Shown here piece by piece: positions 24,609 through 32,212 of a stretch of 35,944 bases of DNA. The DNA lies in NCBI RefSeq assembly GCF_003194385.1, contig NZ_LAPT01000033.1, forward strand, positions 1 through 35,944. The letters are read 5' to 3'. The stretch is from Pokkaliibacter plantistimulans. GTDB lineage: Bacteria; Pseudomonadota; Gammaproteobacteria; Pseudomonadales; Balneatricaceae. Both the position numbers and the translations under genes were made by a program. Position 1 is the first letter of the stretch. Each line of letters begins with the position of its first letter. The notes under the pieces were generated by a model that was given only the letters and a program-made list of their open reading frames with translations, did no database searches and was not told the origin of the DNA.

Positions 24609-25583
24609 TTACGCCGGTGTGTGCTGCCCACCTGAGTAACGTGGGGGTAGCAGCTGTTGCCAGAGATGGCTGAAGGCTGCATGCCATCCTTGCCAGGTGC
24701 GTCTCTCAGGCAGTTGATATGAAGCGCGCAGCAAGTGAGCAATGGCCTGACCCGGGCATTTCAATGCCAGATAAAAGTGACTGTAGGCTTGTGCCAGTCT
24801 TGCTTTGGCGCGACGTTTCATCAGCATGGGCAGTCTGGCTAATTGCACGGCATAACGCTCATGAATCGCTTCACAGGCGCGAATATAAGGTAGCGTGCTG
24901 TCCGTACCTGACTGCTGCCAGCTCACCCAGGGGTAGGGGGTGGCGCTGACTATCCCTTGCAGGCTGAGTCTCAGACAGGCATCCCAAAGCTGTGCTTCGG
25001 TGGGCAGGTTTTCGCTGATGCCACCACTACGCTTCAGCATTTCAACAGCGTACAGAACGGCTGACCCACAGCATACGGGTTCTCCGAGCAGGCTCTGGAA
25101 AGCGCTGCCTTTCAGCGAAATCGGACGCCAGGGCGAATGGTTAAAGAAGCGACGGAAGCCGGGCCAGTGTTCAAACAGTGTGGGTTGGGGAGTGTGGCCA
25201 GCACCTTTAAGCTCAACGTTGCTGAATACCATGACGGGAGAGTCTCTGTGACTGTCGGTCGTCATGGCCTCCAGAGTATGGGGCTGCCACATGAAATTTT
25301 CTTGCCAGAAAATGATCCACTGGCAATGGGTTTCTTCTATGGCTTTGTTGCGTGCCTGGGCTAATCGATTGTCTTCTACTTCAACGATGGTGATTGGCCA
25401 GGGCCATTTTTTACTGCGCAGCAGATTGCGAACGCGCTCAGTGCCCTGTTGGCTAGTTTGAATCCAGCACTCTCCGGCTAGGGTGGATTGATCAGCAAGC
25501 ATCTTTAGACGGGTTTCCAGGTGCTCACCGCCGCCGCTGGAGTCTTCCAGCACTACGCATATTGAAGATTGGTGGGTGGCCAT
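24609..25583 (-). CDS. GT2-like glycosyltransferase-family protein without a clear DxD
   Basis: 324-aa protein. The N-terminal half follows a family-2 glycosyltransferase pattern: a beta-strand opening SICVVLEDSSGGG, then TIVEVEDNRLAQARNKAIEETHCQWIIFWQENFMWQ, which lines up with the usual ARNxGIxxAxGxYIxFLDxD segment. Here the DxD position reads QEN, so metal-nucleotide-sugar binding may be lost. A later GSAVLYAVEMLKRSGGISE block resembles the acceptor-side motif. The C-terminal 90 residues are basic and helical (MLMKRRAKARLAQAYSHFYLALK). No sugar-polymer genes are adjacent. Start ATG 25583 has AGGA upstream. Family call is moderate, function unknown. Confidence 0.6.
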   Translation of the reverse strand: MATHQSSICVVLEDSSGGGEHLETRLKMLADQSTLAGECWIQTSQQGTERVRNLLRSKKWPWPITIVEVEDNRLAQARNKAIEETHCQWIIFWQENFMWQPHTLEAMTTDSHRDSPVMVFSNVELKGAGHTPQPTLFEHWPGFRRFFNHSPWRPISLKGSAFQSLLGEPVCCGSAVLYAVEMLKRSGGISENLPTEAQLWDACLRLSLQGIVSATPYPWVSWQQSGTDSTLPYIRACEAIHERYAVQLARLPMLMKRRAKARLAQAYSHFYLALKCPGQAIAHLLRASYQLPERRTWQGWHAAFSHLWQQLLPPRYSGGQHTPA

Positions 25584-26071
25584 AGAGCGTTATCCTGTGT
25601 TGCGTTGCCTGCAGTAACCGCTGTTCAGCTAGTGTCACTGGCCTTGAATTATTGTTGTACACGTCTTACATCGAGTTGAGTGGAAGGTCGGTTAGCTTTT
25701 GGTTCGTTGCCTGTGAAACTACCTCTTTGCCAATACCCACACAGATGCTGTGCTGACATCAGCTAGATGTCAGGTGGTTATGTATAGAGTTAAAAGTAGG
25801 CGTAGCGTAAGAAAAAGCCAATCTGTTAACCAGTAACAGTGGGTAACCTTTTGCCAGCTCTGGTGTCTTTTTATTTTTCGGCAATCTGTTCCATCTGAAG
25901 TGTGTGTTTCAAGATTAGTGGCAATCCATTAGGAAAACAGTTCCGCTTTAGTGGATAGTCATGCAATCGTGAAATTATGGCGCAAGTGTTGAGTGATGGA
26001 TGTGCTGTGCTGGTTTGGGGCGAGTATACTTTGCGCGGCTAGTGGCTTTCACATTAATAAGGTTAATCATA
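25584..26071. other. 488-nt intergenic region between the GT2-like and Hpt genes
   Basis: AT-rich divergent spacer with no gene I can support. It contains an inverted repeat CTGTTA-accag-TAACAG (25823-25839) and a TATACT hexamer (26025-26030) that could be the -10 of the Hpt gene, about 40 nt before its GTG. No matching -35 is obvious. Confidence 0.35.
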
Positions 26072-26425
26072 GTGACTGAGATCAAGGTGTTTGATCCAAC
26101 GCCCTTGTTGGAGTTAGCGGAAGATACGTCAAACGCGACGATGAAGGCGTTCGTACAGGGATATTTGAACGACCTGCCTGGAAAGGTAGAGAGGCTGATG
26201 CAGGCTGTGAGTGCGGGTGATGCTGCGCAGACGACGCTTGTAGCACATGATCTGAAAGGTAGTTCTGCAGGTATCGGAGCGCAGCAGCTGGCCAGGATGG
26301 CCATGCAGATGGAAACCAGTGCACGAAGTGGTCAGTTGATGGCTGTTAATGTGGTCATGAAGCGGCTGCCGCCGGTGCTGGAGTTGACTACCTCTGCTGT
26401 GAGCGAATGGCTGGCGGGCGTCTAG
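26072..26425 (+). CDS. Stand-alone Hpt (histidine phosphotransfer) domain protein
   Basis: 117-aa cytosolic phosphorelay protein, a single four-helix Hpt domain. The phosphorylated His is in the block LVAHDLKGSSAGIGAQQLA, which matches the family HxLKGSxxxxGA signature. Sequence before and after is helical. Start GTG 26072 was chosen because it opens a protein of Hpt size (TEIKVFDP) with AAGG at 26059-26062; the frame is open to 26000 without a good site. No histidine kinase or response regulator gene is near, so its partners must be encoded elsewhere. It is followed by its own terminator. Confidence 0.88.
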   Translation: MTEIKVFDPTPLLELAEDTSNATMKAFVQGYLNDLPGKVERLMQAVSAGDAAQTTLVAHDLKGSSAGIGAQQLARMAMQMETSARSGQLMAVNVVMKRLPPVLELTTSAVSEWLAGV

Positions 26426-26445
26426 TAATGGCATCATGGGCAAAC

Positions 26446-26479
26446 AAGGGTGTTTCTCAGATGATGGTACACCCTTTTT
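26446..26479 (+). terminator. Rho-independent terminator of the Hpt gene
   Basis: AAGGGTGT (26446-26453) pairs with ACACCCTT (26469-26476) over a 15-nt loop, followed by a T5 run. It sits 20 nt past the stop. Confidence 0.8.
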
Positions 26480-26507
26480 GCTGACCGCATGCGATGATAC
26501 TTTGTTA

Positions 26508-26984
26508 TCACGAAGCGCCGTTATGCATCTCCTCTATCAGCTGCTGTAAGGCTTGCACGGCAACAGCATGATCTTCAGTGTCAGGTAAGCCGCTTACACA
26601 CACCGCACCAATAAGGCCTCCTTCTTTGAGTCGCAGAGGCACGCCGCCGCCATGACCACTGTATTCTGTAACATCAATGTGCGCCTGTTCCTCGAAAATT
26701 CTTCCTTTCGATTCATGAAAACGTCGCAGATACAGTGTGCTGTGGCCAAAGCGCAGTACGCTTTGACGTTTCCTGCGAATCCACTCCAGGTTATCTAGCT
26801 GGCTACCCTGTAGAGCACTGAAGAACAGTTGTTGACCAAATGCGTGTATGTCTATGGCAACGGCTGCATTGATATGACTGGCGTGATCGCGAATCAGGGT
26901 GCCCAAGCGCCAGGCGGACTCGTTGTTGAAGTAAGGGAGCAGTAATTGTTGTTCCTGTTCTAGCAATTCATCTGCGGTCTTCAT
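26508..26984 (-). CDS. UPF0303/HbpS-like (heme-degrading-domain superfamily) protein
   Basis: 158-aa cytosolic protein. The pattern matches the UPF0303 family, a GlcG/HbpS-like fold: an opening LLEQEQQLLLPYFNNESAWRLG, AVAIDIHAFGQQLFFSALQG, a basic RRKRQSVLRFGHSTLYLRR segment, and the C-terminal GHGGGVPLRLKEGGLIGAVCVSGLPDTEDHAVAV. Members of the wider superfamily bind heme or small molecules; for this one no reaction is known to me. Its start overlaps the stop of the Gfo/Idh/MocA gene by 4 nt (ATGA), so the two are a translationally coupled pair, suggesting a shared substrate. Confidence 0.8.
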   Translation of the reverse strand: MKTADELLEQEQQLLLPYFNNESAWRLGTLIRDHASHINAAVAIDIHAFGQQLFFSALQGSQLDNLEWIRRKRQSVLRFGHSTLYLRRFHESKGRIFEEQAHIDVTEYSGHGGGVPLRLKEGGLIGAVCVSGLPDTEDHAVAVQALQQLIEEMHNGAS

Positions 26985-28054
26985 GCTAATTCCAGTGTGC
27001 TCTGTTGTGTTTGGCTGAGTTCAGCCAGCTCTATGAGGCGTATAACTTGCGCGGCATCGGTTGCAGAAACCGGATTGGGGCCATGGCCGTGTATGCATTT
27101 GGCCAGCTTGCTGTAGTAAGTGCCATAGTCGCCAGGTTGTGTCGAAATATGTTCGACTTTGCCATTGCCATCAAACAACACCCCCCAGTGATATTCGTCT
27201 TCCTTGTTCCAGTCTGGTTCGGCAGGCTGTATGCCTGCAGTCAGGCGTTCTTCCTGGGGGTCCAATCCATATTTGATATAGCTGCCAGCGTCTCCCTGAA
27301 TAAGAAAGCGTAAGGCTGGTTTCGCGGCCATATAGGGGCTGGCATTGAGAATGACTTCTCGTTGGGGGTAGTGGAGTTGCAGATGGACATAGTCACACGT
27401 AGTTGCGCCGGGCCGCAGTGGTAGAGTGCGTGCTGTCAGGCTGTGGGGCATACCAAATATGGTGAGTGCCTGGTCGATCAGATGTGGTGCAAGATCCCAC
27501 AAGTAGCCGGTGCCTTCCCCTGGTTGTTCACGCCAGCGCTGGCGTACTTCAGGGCGAAAACGATCAAAACGACTTTCGAAGACGTGTACGTTACCGAGAC
27601 GGCCTGACTCCATGAGGTGGCGAGCTGTCAGGAAGTCGCCATCCCACCGACGATTGTGAAAGGCGCTGATACAGCAACGCTGTTGAACAGCATATTCTGC
27701 CAGCTCGAGTGCCTGCTCTGAATATGTCGTAAAAGGCTTTTCCACTACGACATGCTTGTAATGTTTCAACGCCATGCGTGCCAGATTGAAATGGCTGTTA
27801 TTGGGGCTGGTGATCACGATGAGATCGATATCATCATCGGCACAGAGGTCAGACGGAGCTTCAACGATTTTGATGCCGGGGAGTGCCTCGCTGATCTCAG
27901 CTGTTCGGCTGCTGCAGATAGCCTGCAGGCGGTACTCAGGCAGAGTGCGGAGAAAGGGAATATGAAATACTTTGGCTGACAAGCCGTAGCCAATGATACC
28001 AACACGAATAGGCCCGGTGCCTATGCGGGATGGTTGAGAGGTTGATACGCTCAT
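26981..28054 (-). CDS. Gfo/Idh/MocA-family NAD(P)-dependent oxidoreductase
   Basis: 357-aa sugar-type dehydrogenase. The N-terminal Rossmann domain shows VGIIGYGLSAKVFHIPFL, DLIVITSPNNSHFNLA and the conserved HVVVEKPFTTYS (EKP) block. AFHNRRWDGDFLT and the catalytic-side DLAPHLIDQAL block follow. The AKVFHIPFL form places it with the YdgJ/YhhX-like branch of the family. Substrate unknown. Start ATG 28054 has AAGG upstream; a 24-nt in-frame extension is less likely. It lies 86 nt downstream of tRNA-Pro on the same strand with no terminator seen between, so some transcription may come from the tRNA promoter. Confidence 0.88.
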   Translation of the reverse strand: MSVSTSQPSRIGTGPIRVGIIGYGLSAKVFHIPFLRTLPEYRLQAICSSRTAEISEALPGIKIVEAPSDLCADDDIDLIVITSPNNSHFNLARMALKHYKHVVVEKPFTTYSEQALELAEYAVQQRCCISAFHNRRWDGDFLTARHLMESGRLGNVHVFESRFDRFRPEVRQRWREQPGEGTGYLWDLAPHLIDQALTIFGMPHSLTARTLPLRPGATTCDYVHLQLHYPQREVILNASPYMAAKPALRFLIQGDAGSYIKYGLDPQEERLTAGIQPAEPDWNKEDEYHWGVLFDGNGKVEHISTQPGDYGTYYSKLAKCIHGHGPNPVSATDAAQVIRLIELAELSQTQQSTLELA

Positions 28055-28140
28055 GGTGAACCTTGGTGGGAGAACCACGTTAAGGCTACGCCAGTCGGCA
28101 TCTTAGTCAAGTCGAGGATGTATTTCAGAATAACGAAAGG

Positions 28141-28217
28141 TGGTCGGAGTGGAGGGATTCGAACCCCCGACATTCTGCTCCCAAAGCAGACGCGCTACCA
28201 GGCTGCGCTACACTCCG
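28141..28217 (-). tRNA. tRNA-Pro (anticodon TGG)
   Basis: 77 nt with encoded CCA. Acceptor CGGAGTG/CACTCCG, D-arm, anticodon loop TTTGGGA flanked by TCTGC/GCAGA, and a T-arm with GGTTCGAATCC are all visible on the minus strand. It is 2 nt downstream of tRNA-Asn, from the same promoter. Confidence 0.96.
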
Positions 28218-28219
28218 AA

Positions 28220-28295
28220 TGGCTCCTCGAGCTGGACTCGAACCAGCGACCAACGGATTAACAGTCCGCTGCTCTACCGACTGAGCTATCGAGGA
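28220..28295 (-). tRNA. tRNA-Asn (anticodon GTT)
   Basis: 76 nt with encoded CCA. Acceptor TCCTCGA/TCGAGGA, D-loop TAGCTCAGTCGGTAGAGC, anticodon stem-loop with CTGTTAATC giving GTT, and T-arm GCTGGTTCGAGTCCAGC. First gene of the tRNA-Asn/tRNA-Pro unit. Confidence 0.97.
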
Positions 28296-28319
28296 ACGAC
28301 TTGCTCAACTGCGGGGCGC

Positions 28320-28348
28320 ATATTAATCAGATGGTTAAGTCAGGTCAA
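28320..28348 (-). promoter_or_regulatory. Sigma-70 promoter of the tRNA-Asn/Pro operon
   Basis: On the minus strand: -35 TTGACC (28348-28343), 17-nt spacer, -10 TAATAT (28325-28320), then a GC-rich GCGCCCC discriminator, typical of stringently controlled stable-RNA promoters. Confidence 0.8.
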
Positions 28349-28414
28349 GCAGGGGTGATATTTTTTTTGCGTTATCAATGGCTTGTATTGAGTGGGGAAA
28401 TGTTATAGGCATTC

Positions 28415-28443
28415 TTGACCTGTCAGTAGCAAGTCAGTAACAT
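28415..28443 (+). promoter_or_regulatory. Sigma-70 promoter of tRNA-Glu
   Basis: -35 TTGACC (28415-28420), 17-nt spacer and -10 TAACAT (28438-28443), about 48 nt before the tRNA. Confidence 0.6.
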
Positions 28444-28490
28444 ATGTGCTCCTTCAAAATTGCGTACTGCAAAGCTGATTGTCCGTTTTC

Positions 28491-28566
28491 GTCCCATTCG
28501 TCTAGTGGCCCAGGACACCGCCCTTTCACGGCGGTAACAGGGGTTCGAACCCCCTATGGGACGCCA
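28491..28566 (+). tRNA. tRNA-Glu (anticodon TTC)
   Basis: 76 nt with encoded CCA. Acceptor GTCCCAT/ATGGGAC, D-loop region TCGTCTAGTGGCCCAGGA, anticodon arm CCGCCCTTTCACGGCGG with TTC, and T-arm GGGGTTCGAACCCCC. Divergent from the Asn/Pro unit. Confidence 0.97.
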
Positions 28567-28661
28567 TTATCAGGTTTGTGCTAGGGATTAGGCATTGTGA
28601 AAGCAGCTTACACGTCTTGCTTACGCTTGATTGAAGTAGTAGTGATACACCCCTTCTTGTC

Positions 28662-28686
28662 GGGTGGTCTTGGCCACCCTTTCTTT
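28662..28686 (+). terminator. Rho-independent terminator after tRNA-Glu
   Basis: GGGTGG-tcttgg-CCACCC followed by TTTCTTTT on the plus strand. Confidence 0.82.
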
Positions 28687-28724
28687 TAAGCTTTCGCTAC
28701 CCCTATTTTCAGAAAAACAAACGG

Positions 28725-29414
28725 TCATCGTTTGTTTTTAAGTATCTGTTCGTACACAAAACCTGACAGTACTACCCTGGTTTCCTCGTCCAGATAGGCA
28801 AATTCGGCGCCGTGATGGAATATAGTCTGACCTCCTTCATCCTCCTCCAACGTTCTGTTCCGGATAATCAGAGGGATGCGAACGATTTGCTCTACATTGG
28901 CCACGCTTAATCGGGCCGTCATATAGAGTGACTCACCAATATCTACCAGCGGTTCGCTCGAGCTGATTTTGGCCCCTGTTGTGCTGATGTCGGTACAGAG
29001 TGCAGGCTTGGGCCATCTCCCCGGCGTACTTTCTTCAACCATTTCATCCAGCGATACGATCAGGCGCACACTGATGCGGCTGGCCTTACGGTATTCCAGT
29101 ACTTCAATATCCTTGGGGTAGCTCAGATGCAAATAATTGAATGGCGTCATGCAGGCTTTGATGACAACGGTGCTGAAGCCGCAAACACGGTTTTCTGCCA
29201 ATAGCTTTACGCGTATTGGCTTGCCTTCCTTCAACAAGATGGGGCGCCCCTGTGCAAGAGGGGCGGTAACCAGCATGCTTTTTCCCGCTACATAGCCCAT
29301 TAAACGCACTACATATCGTGTAGTGGGTGAAAGCGTTTCCAGATAGAGCGGATCGCCAATGCGTAATGCTAAATCGTCAAGGGAGTGAGGGGTACTGTCT
29401 TGATCCACCGTCAT
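28725..29414 (-). CDS. YcgR-like PilZ-domain c-di-GMP receptor
   Basis: 229-aa cytosolic protein with an N-terminal YcgR-type flagellar-brake-like domain (about residues 15-98) and a C-terminal PilZ domain. The c-di-GMP-binding motifs are intact: RxxxR as RKASR at 109-113 and DxSxxG as DISTTG at 142-147. It should bind c-di-GMP and alter motility or surface behaviour, by analogy with YcgR. Its ATG lies 3 nt after the pdxB stop, so it is transcribed with pdxB. No flagellar gene is in the window. Confidence 0.9.
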   Translation of the reverse strand: MTVDQDSTPHSLDDLALRIGDPLYLETLSPTTRYVVRLMGYVAGKSMLVTAPLAQGRPILLKEGKPIRVKLLAENRVCGFSTVVIKACMTPFNYLHLSYPKDIEVLEYRKASRISVRLIVSLDEMVEESTPGRWPKPALCTDISTTGAKISSSEPLVDIGESLYMTARLSVANVEQIVRIPLIIRNRTLEEDEGGQTIFHHGAEFAYLDEETRVVLSGFVYEQILKNKR

Positions 29415-29417
29415 CGA

Positions 29418-30647
29418 TTATTCCGTTATCGAAAAGCCTAGAGCATGCAATAGTTTTGTCGTTTCTGCAGCATCAGGCTGTGACTGCTGAGATGACGTCT
29501 GCTTGTTATAGGTGGCAGTCGTTTGCTTGTCCACTCTAACCTGTAGTTGACGTAGTTCACGTGAGAGCGGGTAAGTCTTGCGCAGCGTATCGAAGGCAGA
29601 TGCCAGATCGCCAGTCGCTGCAGTGCTCAATGTACGACGAAAACGCTGGTCCTCCCGGCTCACATCGAGTGCCAGAGGGATTAGATTAAAGCATTCCGGC
29701 AATGAAATGGAGGCTGAGCAGGAGACTGCCCGGATGGTGGGCTCAGGCACCAGCTGGTCAAAAGAGACTGTGGGTTGAATGCCAGCGAATTGGCACAGCG
29801 CCTGGTAGATCATCCAGCTGCCTCGTAATCGCCCATCAAGGCTGTATCCCGCAATATGCGGAGTGCTGATGCGAGTGTAAGGAATTAGGCCCAGCAACGG
29901 GCGTGGCTCGTTTTCCCATACATCCATTACCAGTTCCAGATCATTTTGTCGTTGCATCCGCTCTAGAAGTGCCTGATTGTTGATGACGTCGCCACGACCT
30001 GCATTCAGCAGTAATGTGCCGGGGCGTATGGCGCTGATCTGAGGCTCATCCAGAAGATGATAGGTTGGGAAGTCGCCTGATCTTACCAGTGGCGTGTGGC
30101 AGCAGATGATGTCGGCGCTGAGGGCTGTATTCAGGTCGACAAAGTGCGGATCATCAGTTGGATGTTGTTGCTGACGTGGTGGGTCGTTTACCAGAACGTG
30201 CAGACCAAGGCCCCGCAAGCGTTGGACAACCTTGCTGCCGACATTGCCGACACCGATAACGGCGGCGGTCTTGTTGGTGAACCAGTTGCTGCCGTCCTGA
30301 TGAGACAGATGAGCCAGGGCGGCGATGACATAATCGGCAACGGAGTCAGCGTTACATCCGGGGGCATTAGTATGGGTGATATGGTTGTTGTCCAGCCAGG
30401 GGATGTCTAGGTGATCGGTTCCGATAGTGGCACTGCCGACAAACTTAATGGGTGTTCCTTCCAGCAGTGCCTGATTCACTCTGGTAATCGAACGTACCAG
30501 AAGGGCATCGGCCTGCAGCAAGTCTTGCCTGGTAATACTTCTGCCGGGGAGAGCGGTCAGGCTGCCGATGTCGTTGAAAAGGGTGGTAAGACCCGGCATA
30601 TTTTCATCGGCAACAATACGTAGTCGCCCCGCCGTAGGTGCTGTCAT
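29418..30647 (-). CDS. pdxB: Erythronate-4-phosphate dehydrogenase
   Basis: 409-aa enzyme of vitamin B6 synthesis that oxidises 4-phospho-D-erythronate to 2-oxo-3-hydroxy-4-phosphobutanoate. It has the family opening RIVADENMPG, the substrate block FVGSATIGTDHLD, NAPGCNADSVADYV, Rossmann motif GVGNVGSKV, and catalytic residues in NAGRGDVIN (Arg), DVWENEPRP (Glu) and TPHIAGYS (His). The C-terminal PdxB dimerisation domain follows. It is somewhat longer than the usual 380 or so because of a Ser/Gln-rich segment near the end (TYNKQTSSQQSQPDAAET). Start ATG 30647. A PilZ gene follows 3 nt later. Confidence 0.95.
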   Translation of the reverse strand: MTAPTAGRLRIVADENMPGLTTLFNDIGSLTALPGRSITRQDLLQADALLVRSITRVNQALLEGTPIKFVGSATIGTDHLDIPWLDNNHITHTNAPGCNADSVADYVIAALAHLSHQDGSNWFTNKTAAVIGVGNVGSKVVQRLRGLGLHVLVNDPPRQQQHPTDDPHFVDLNTALSADIICCHTPLVRSGDFPTYHLLDEPQISAIRPGTLLLNAGRGDVINNQALLERMQRQNDLELVMDVWENEPRPLLGLIPYTRISTPHIAGYSLDGRLRGSWMIYQALCQFAGIQPTVSFDQLVPEPTIRAVSCSASISLPECFNLIPLALDVSREDQRFRRTLSTAATGDLASAFDTLRKTYPLSRELRQLQVRVDKQTTATYNKQTSSQQSQPDAAETTKLLHALGFSITE

Positions 30648-30758
30648 ATGGCTCTCTTTACTTTTGAATGTGAATGAGGCCCAATGGCGCCCCTTTTTTT
30701 CATGCGCGCTATTGTAAGGATTCCAGGCTTGCGTTTTAAGTGGTGTTCGTCAGTGGAG

Positions 30759-30989
30759 ATGATCTGTATCGAGATCAAGCAAGATCTTGTAGGGGATTGG
30801 TATCTCTGGACGCAGGCTTATACGCTCGCTGGCAATTTATTGACGGTAAAACGTAGTCGTTTGCCGTTGAAGTTTGAGCATGCCTGGGAGCAGTTGCAAT
30901 GTCGCTGCATGGCACTCAAAGCCCGGGGGTTTCGCCGTTTGGCGAGTGATGAGATGCAAATCGAGCTTCCCTTTTACACGCGTGAGTGA
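30759..30989 (+). CDS. Small WGR-like protein, uncharacterised
   Basis: 76 aa from ATG 30759, which has GGAG just upstream in GTGGAG (a GTG at 30753 and an ATG at 30684 are also in frame). The sequence opens ICIEIKQDLVGDWYLW and closes with a KARGFRRLA block, matching the outline of a WGR domain (QDLxGDW ... KxRGYR), but the WGR triplet itself is replaced (TQAYTLAG). It sits in the pdxB-htpX gap with its own terminator, so it looks like a real gene. The WGR call is by pattern memory and moderate at best. Confidence 0.5.
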   Translation: MICIEIKQDLVGDWYLWTQAYTLAGNLLTVKRSRLPLKFEHAWEQLQCRCMALKARGFRRLASDEMQIELPFYTRE

Positions 30990-31013
30990 GTCGTACTCAG
31001 AATAGTCAGGATG

Positions 31014-31043
31014 AAAAAATGGGAGCCTTGCGCTCCCATTTTA
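31014..31043. terminator. Bidirectional rho-independent terminator
   Basis: GGGAGC-cttgc-GCTCCC with AAAAAAT on the left and ATTTTA on the right, between the small WGR-like gene and htpX, which converge here. Confidence 0.9.
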
Positions 31044-31068
31044 TCGTTCATGCGGATGTATTTATGGC

Positions 31069-31962
31069 TTAAGTCAGCTGTCTCAAAGCGTTGATACGAT
31101 CATCAAGAGGAGGGTGGCTTGCCATCAGGGCGACCAGTCCACCTTTCATGCCGCCGCGAATGCCAAAGGCTGTCAGCTGATCAGGCATGCTGGATGGTAG
31201 TTCGTACTCTTGTTTCAGTCTCTGTAAGGCGCTGATCATGGCATCTTTATTGGTCAGTCTAGCGCCTGCTTCATCGGCGCGATATTCCCGCAATCTGGAG
31301 AACCAGGCGACAATAATTGACGCCAGTATGCCAAATATGATTTCCATCACAAATGACACTAGGTAGTAGGCGATACCGTAGCCAGAGTTTTGCTCATTAT
31401 TGCTATTCAGGAAACGATCTACGGTATGGCCAATAATGCGCGCGAAGAACATGACAAAGGTGTTCACCACTCCCTGAATCAGGGTAAGCGTAACCATGTC
31501 GCCATTGGCGACGTGCCCAATTTCGTGCGCCAGTACCGCTTTGACTTCCTCTGATCGGAAGCGGCTCAATAACCCTTCGCTGACAGCAACGAGAGCATCA
31601 TTGCGATTCCATCCCGTTGCGAACGCATTCGCTTCCTGTGCAGGAAAAATCCCGACCTCGGGCATTTTGATGCCTGCTTTGTTTGACAGTTCGGCCACTG
31701 TGTCCAATAGCCACTTTTCATGAGCTGTTCTGGGTGACTCAATGATCTTGGTGCCAGTCGAAAACTTAGCCATTGTCTTCGACATGAACAGGGAGATCAG
31801 AGAGCCAGCAAAGCCAAAAATGGCACAGATGATCAGCAGGTTTTGAAGGTCCAGGTCCACCCCGTTGGCCTTCAACGTTGATCCCACGCCGAGCAAGCTC
31901 ATTACGATACCCGCCACGACCATGACCGCCAGGTTGGTCGCGAGAAATAGCAGGATTCGCAT
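31069..31962 (-). CDS. htpX: Inner-membrane zinc metalloprotease HtpX
   Basis: 297-aa membrane protease of family M48 that degrades damaged or misfolded inner-membrane proteins. Two N-terminal membrane segments are seen (residues 4-24 and about 40-58). The zinc motif is HEIGH at 146-150 within [16 protein letters not shown], and the third ligand Glu is in [13 protein letters not shown]. Two further hydrophobic stretches flank the middle ([18 protein letters not shown], and [19 protein letters not shown]). Length is that of E. coli HtpX (about 293). Its promoter lies in the 250-nt gap shared with the divergent gene at 32213; no CpxR site was recognised there. Confidence 0.96.
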   Translation of the reverse strand: MRILLFLATNLAVMVVAGIVMSLLGVGSTLKANGVDLDLQNLLIICAIFGFAGSLISLFMSKTMAKFSTGTKIIESPRTAHEKWLLDTVAELSNKAGIKMPEVGIFPAQEANAFATGWNRNDALVAVSEGLLSRFRSEEVKAVLAHEIGHVANGDMVTLTLIQGVVNTFVMFFARIIGHTVDRFLNSNNEQNSGYGIAYYLVSFVMEIIFGILASIIVAWFSRLREYRADEAGARLTNKDAMISALQRLKQEYELPSSMPDQLTAFGIRGGMKGGLVALMASHPPLDDRINALRQLT

Positions 31963-32212
31963 AGTTGAATTAAACCTCCATTTGTCAGGATGAGCTCTAA
32001 GATAGATTGGCAGGATAAGGATTCAAGCAAATTATGGTTGTTGAGTTTATCAAAGTGTTACCCTGCGCCCTGTGCGGTTATTGCTTCTAACAGCTTGGTT
32101 ATCTGGCTTTTGTTAACCAGATGTTCATGCCGTGGTGGTTTGCGCTTTCGTGCTTGCATGAAGTTTGGCATGCTGCGCGACACGCGATGGGAGGTCAGGC
32201 GGAGAGATGTAT

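Noticed and set aside
28140-28358. 72-aa frame running antisense through the two minus-strand tRNAs, opening MVGVEGFEPPTF
   Set aside because: This is the well-known false protein produced by reading across the complement of tRNA genes; the tRNAs themselves explain the sequence.
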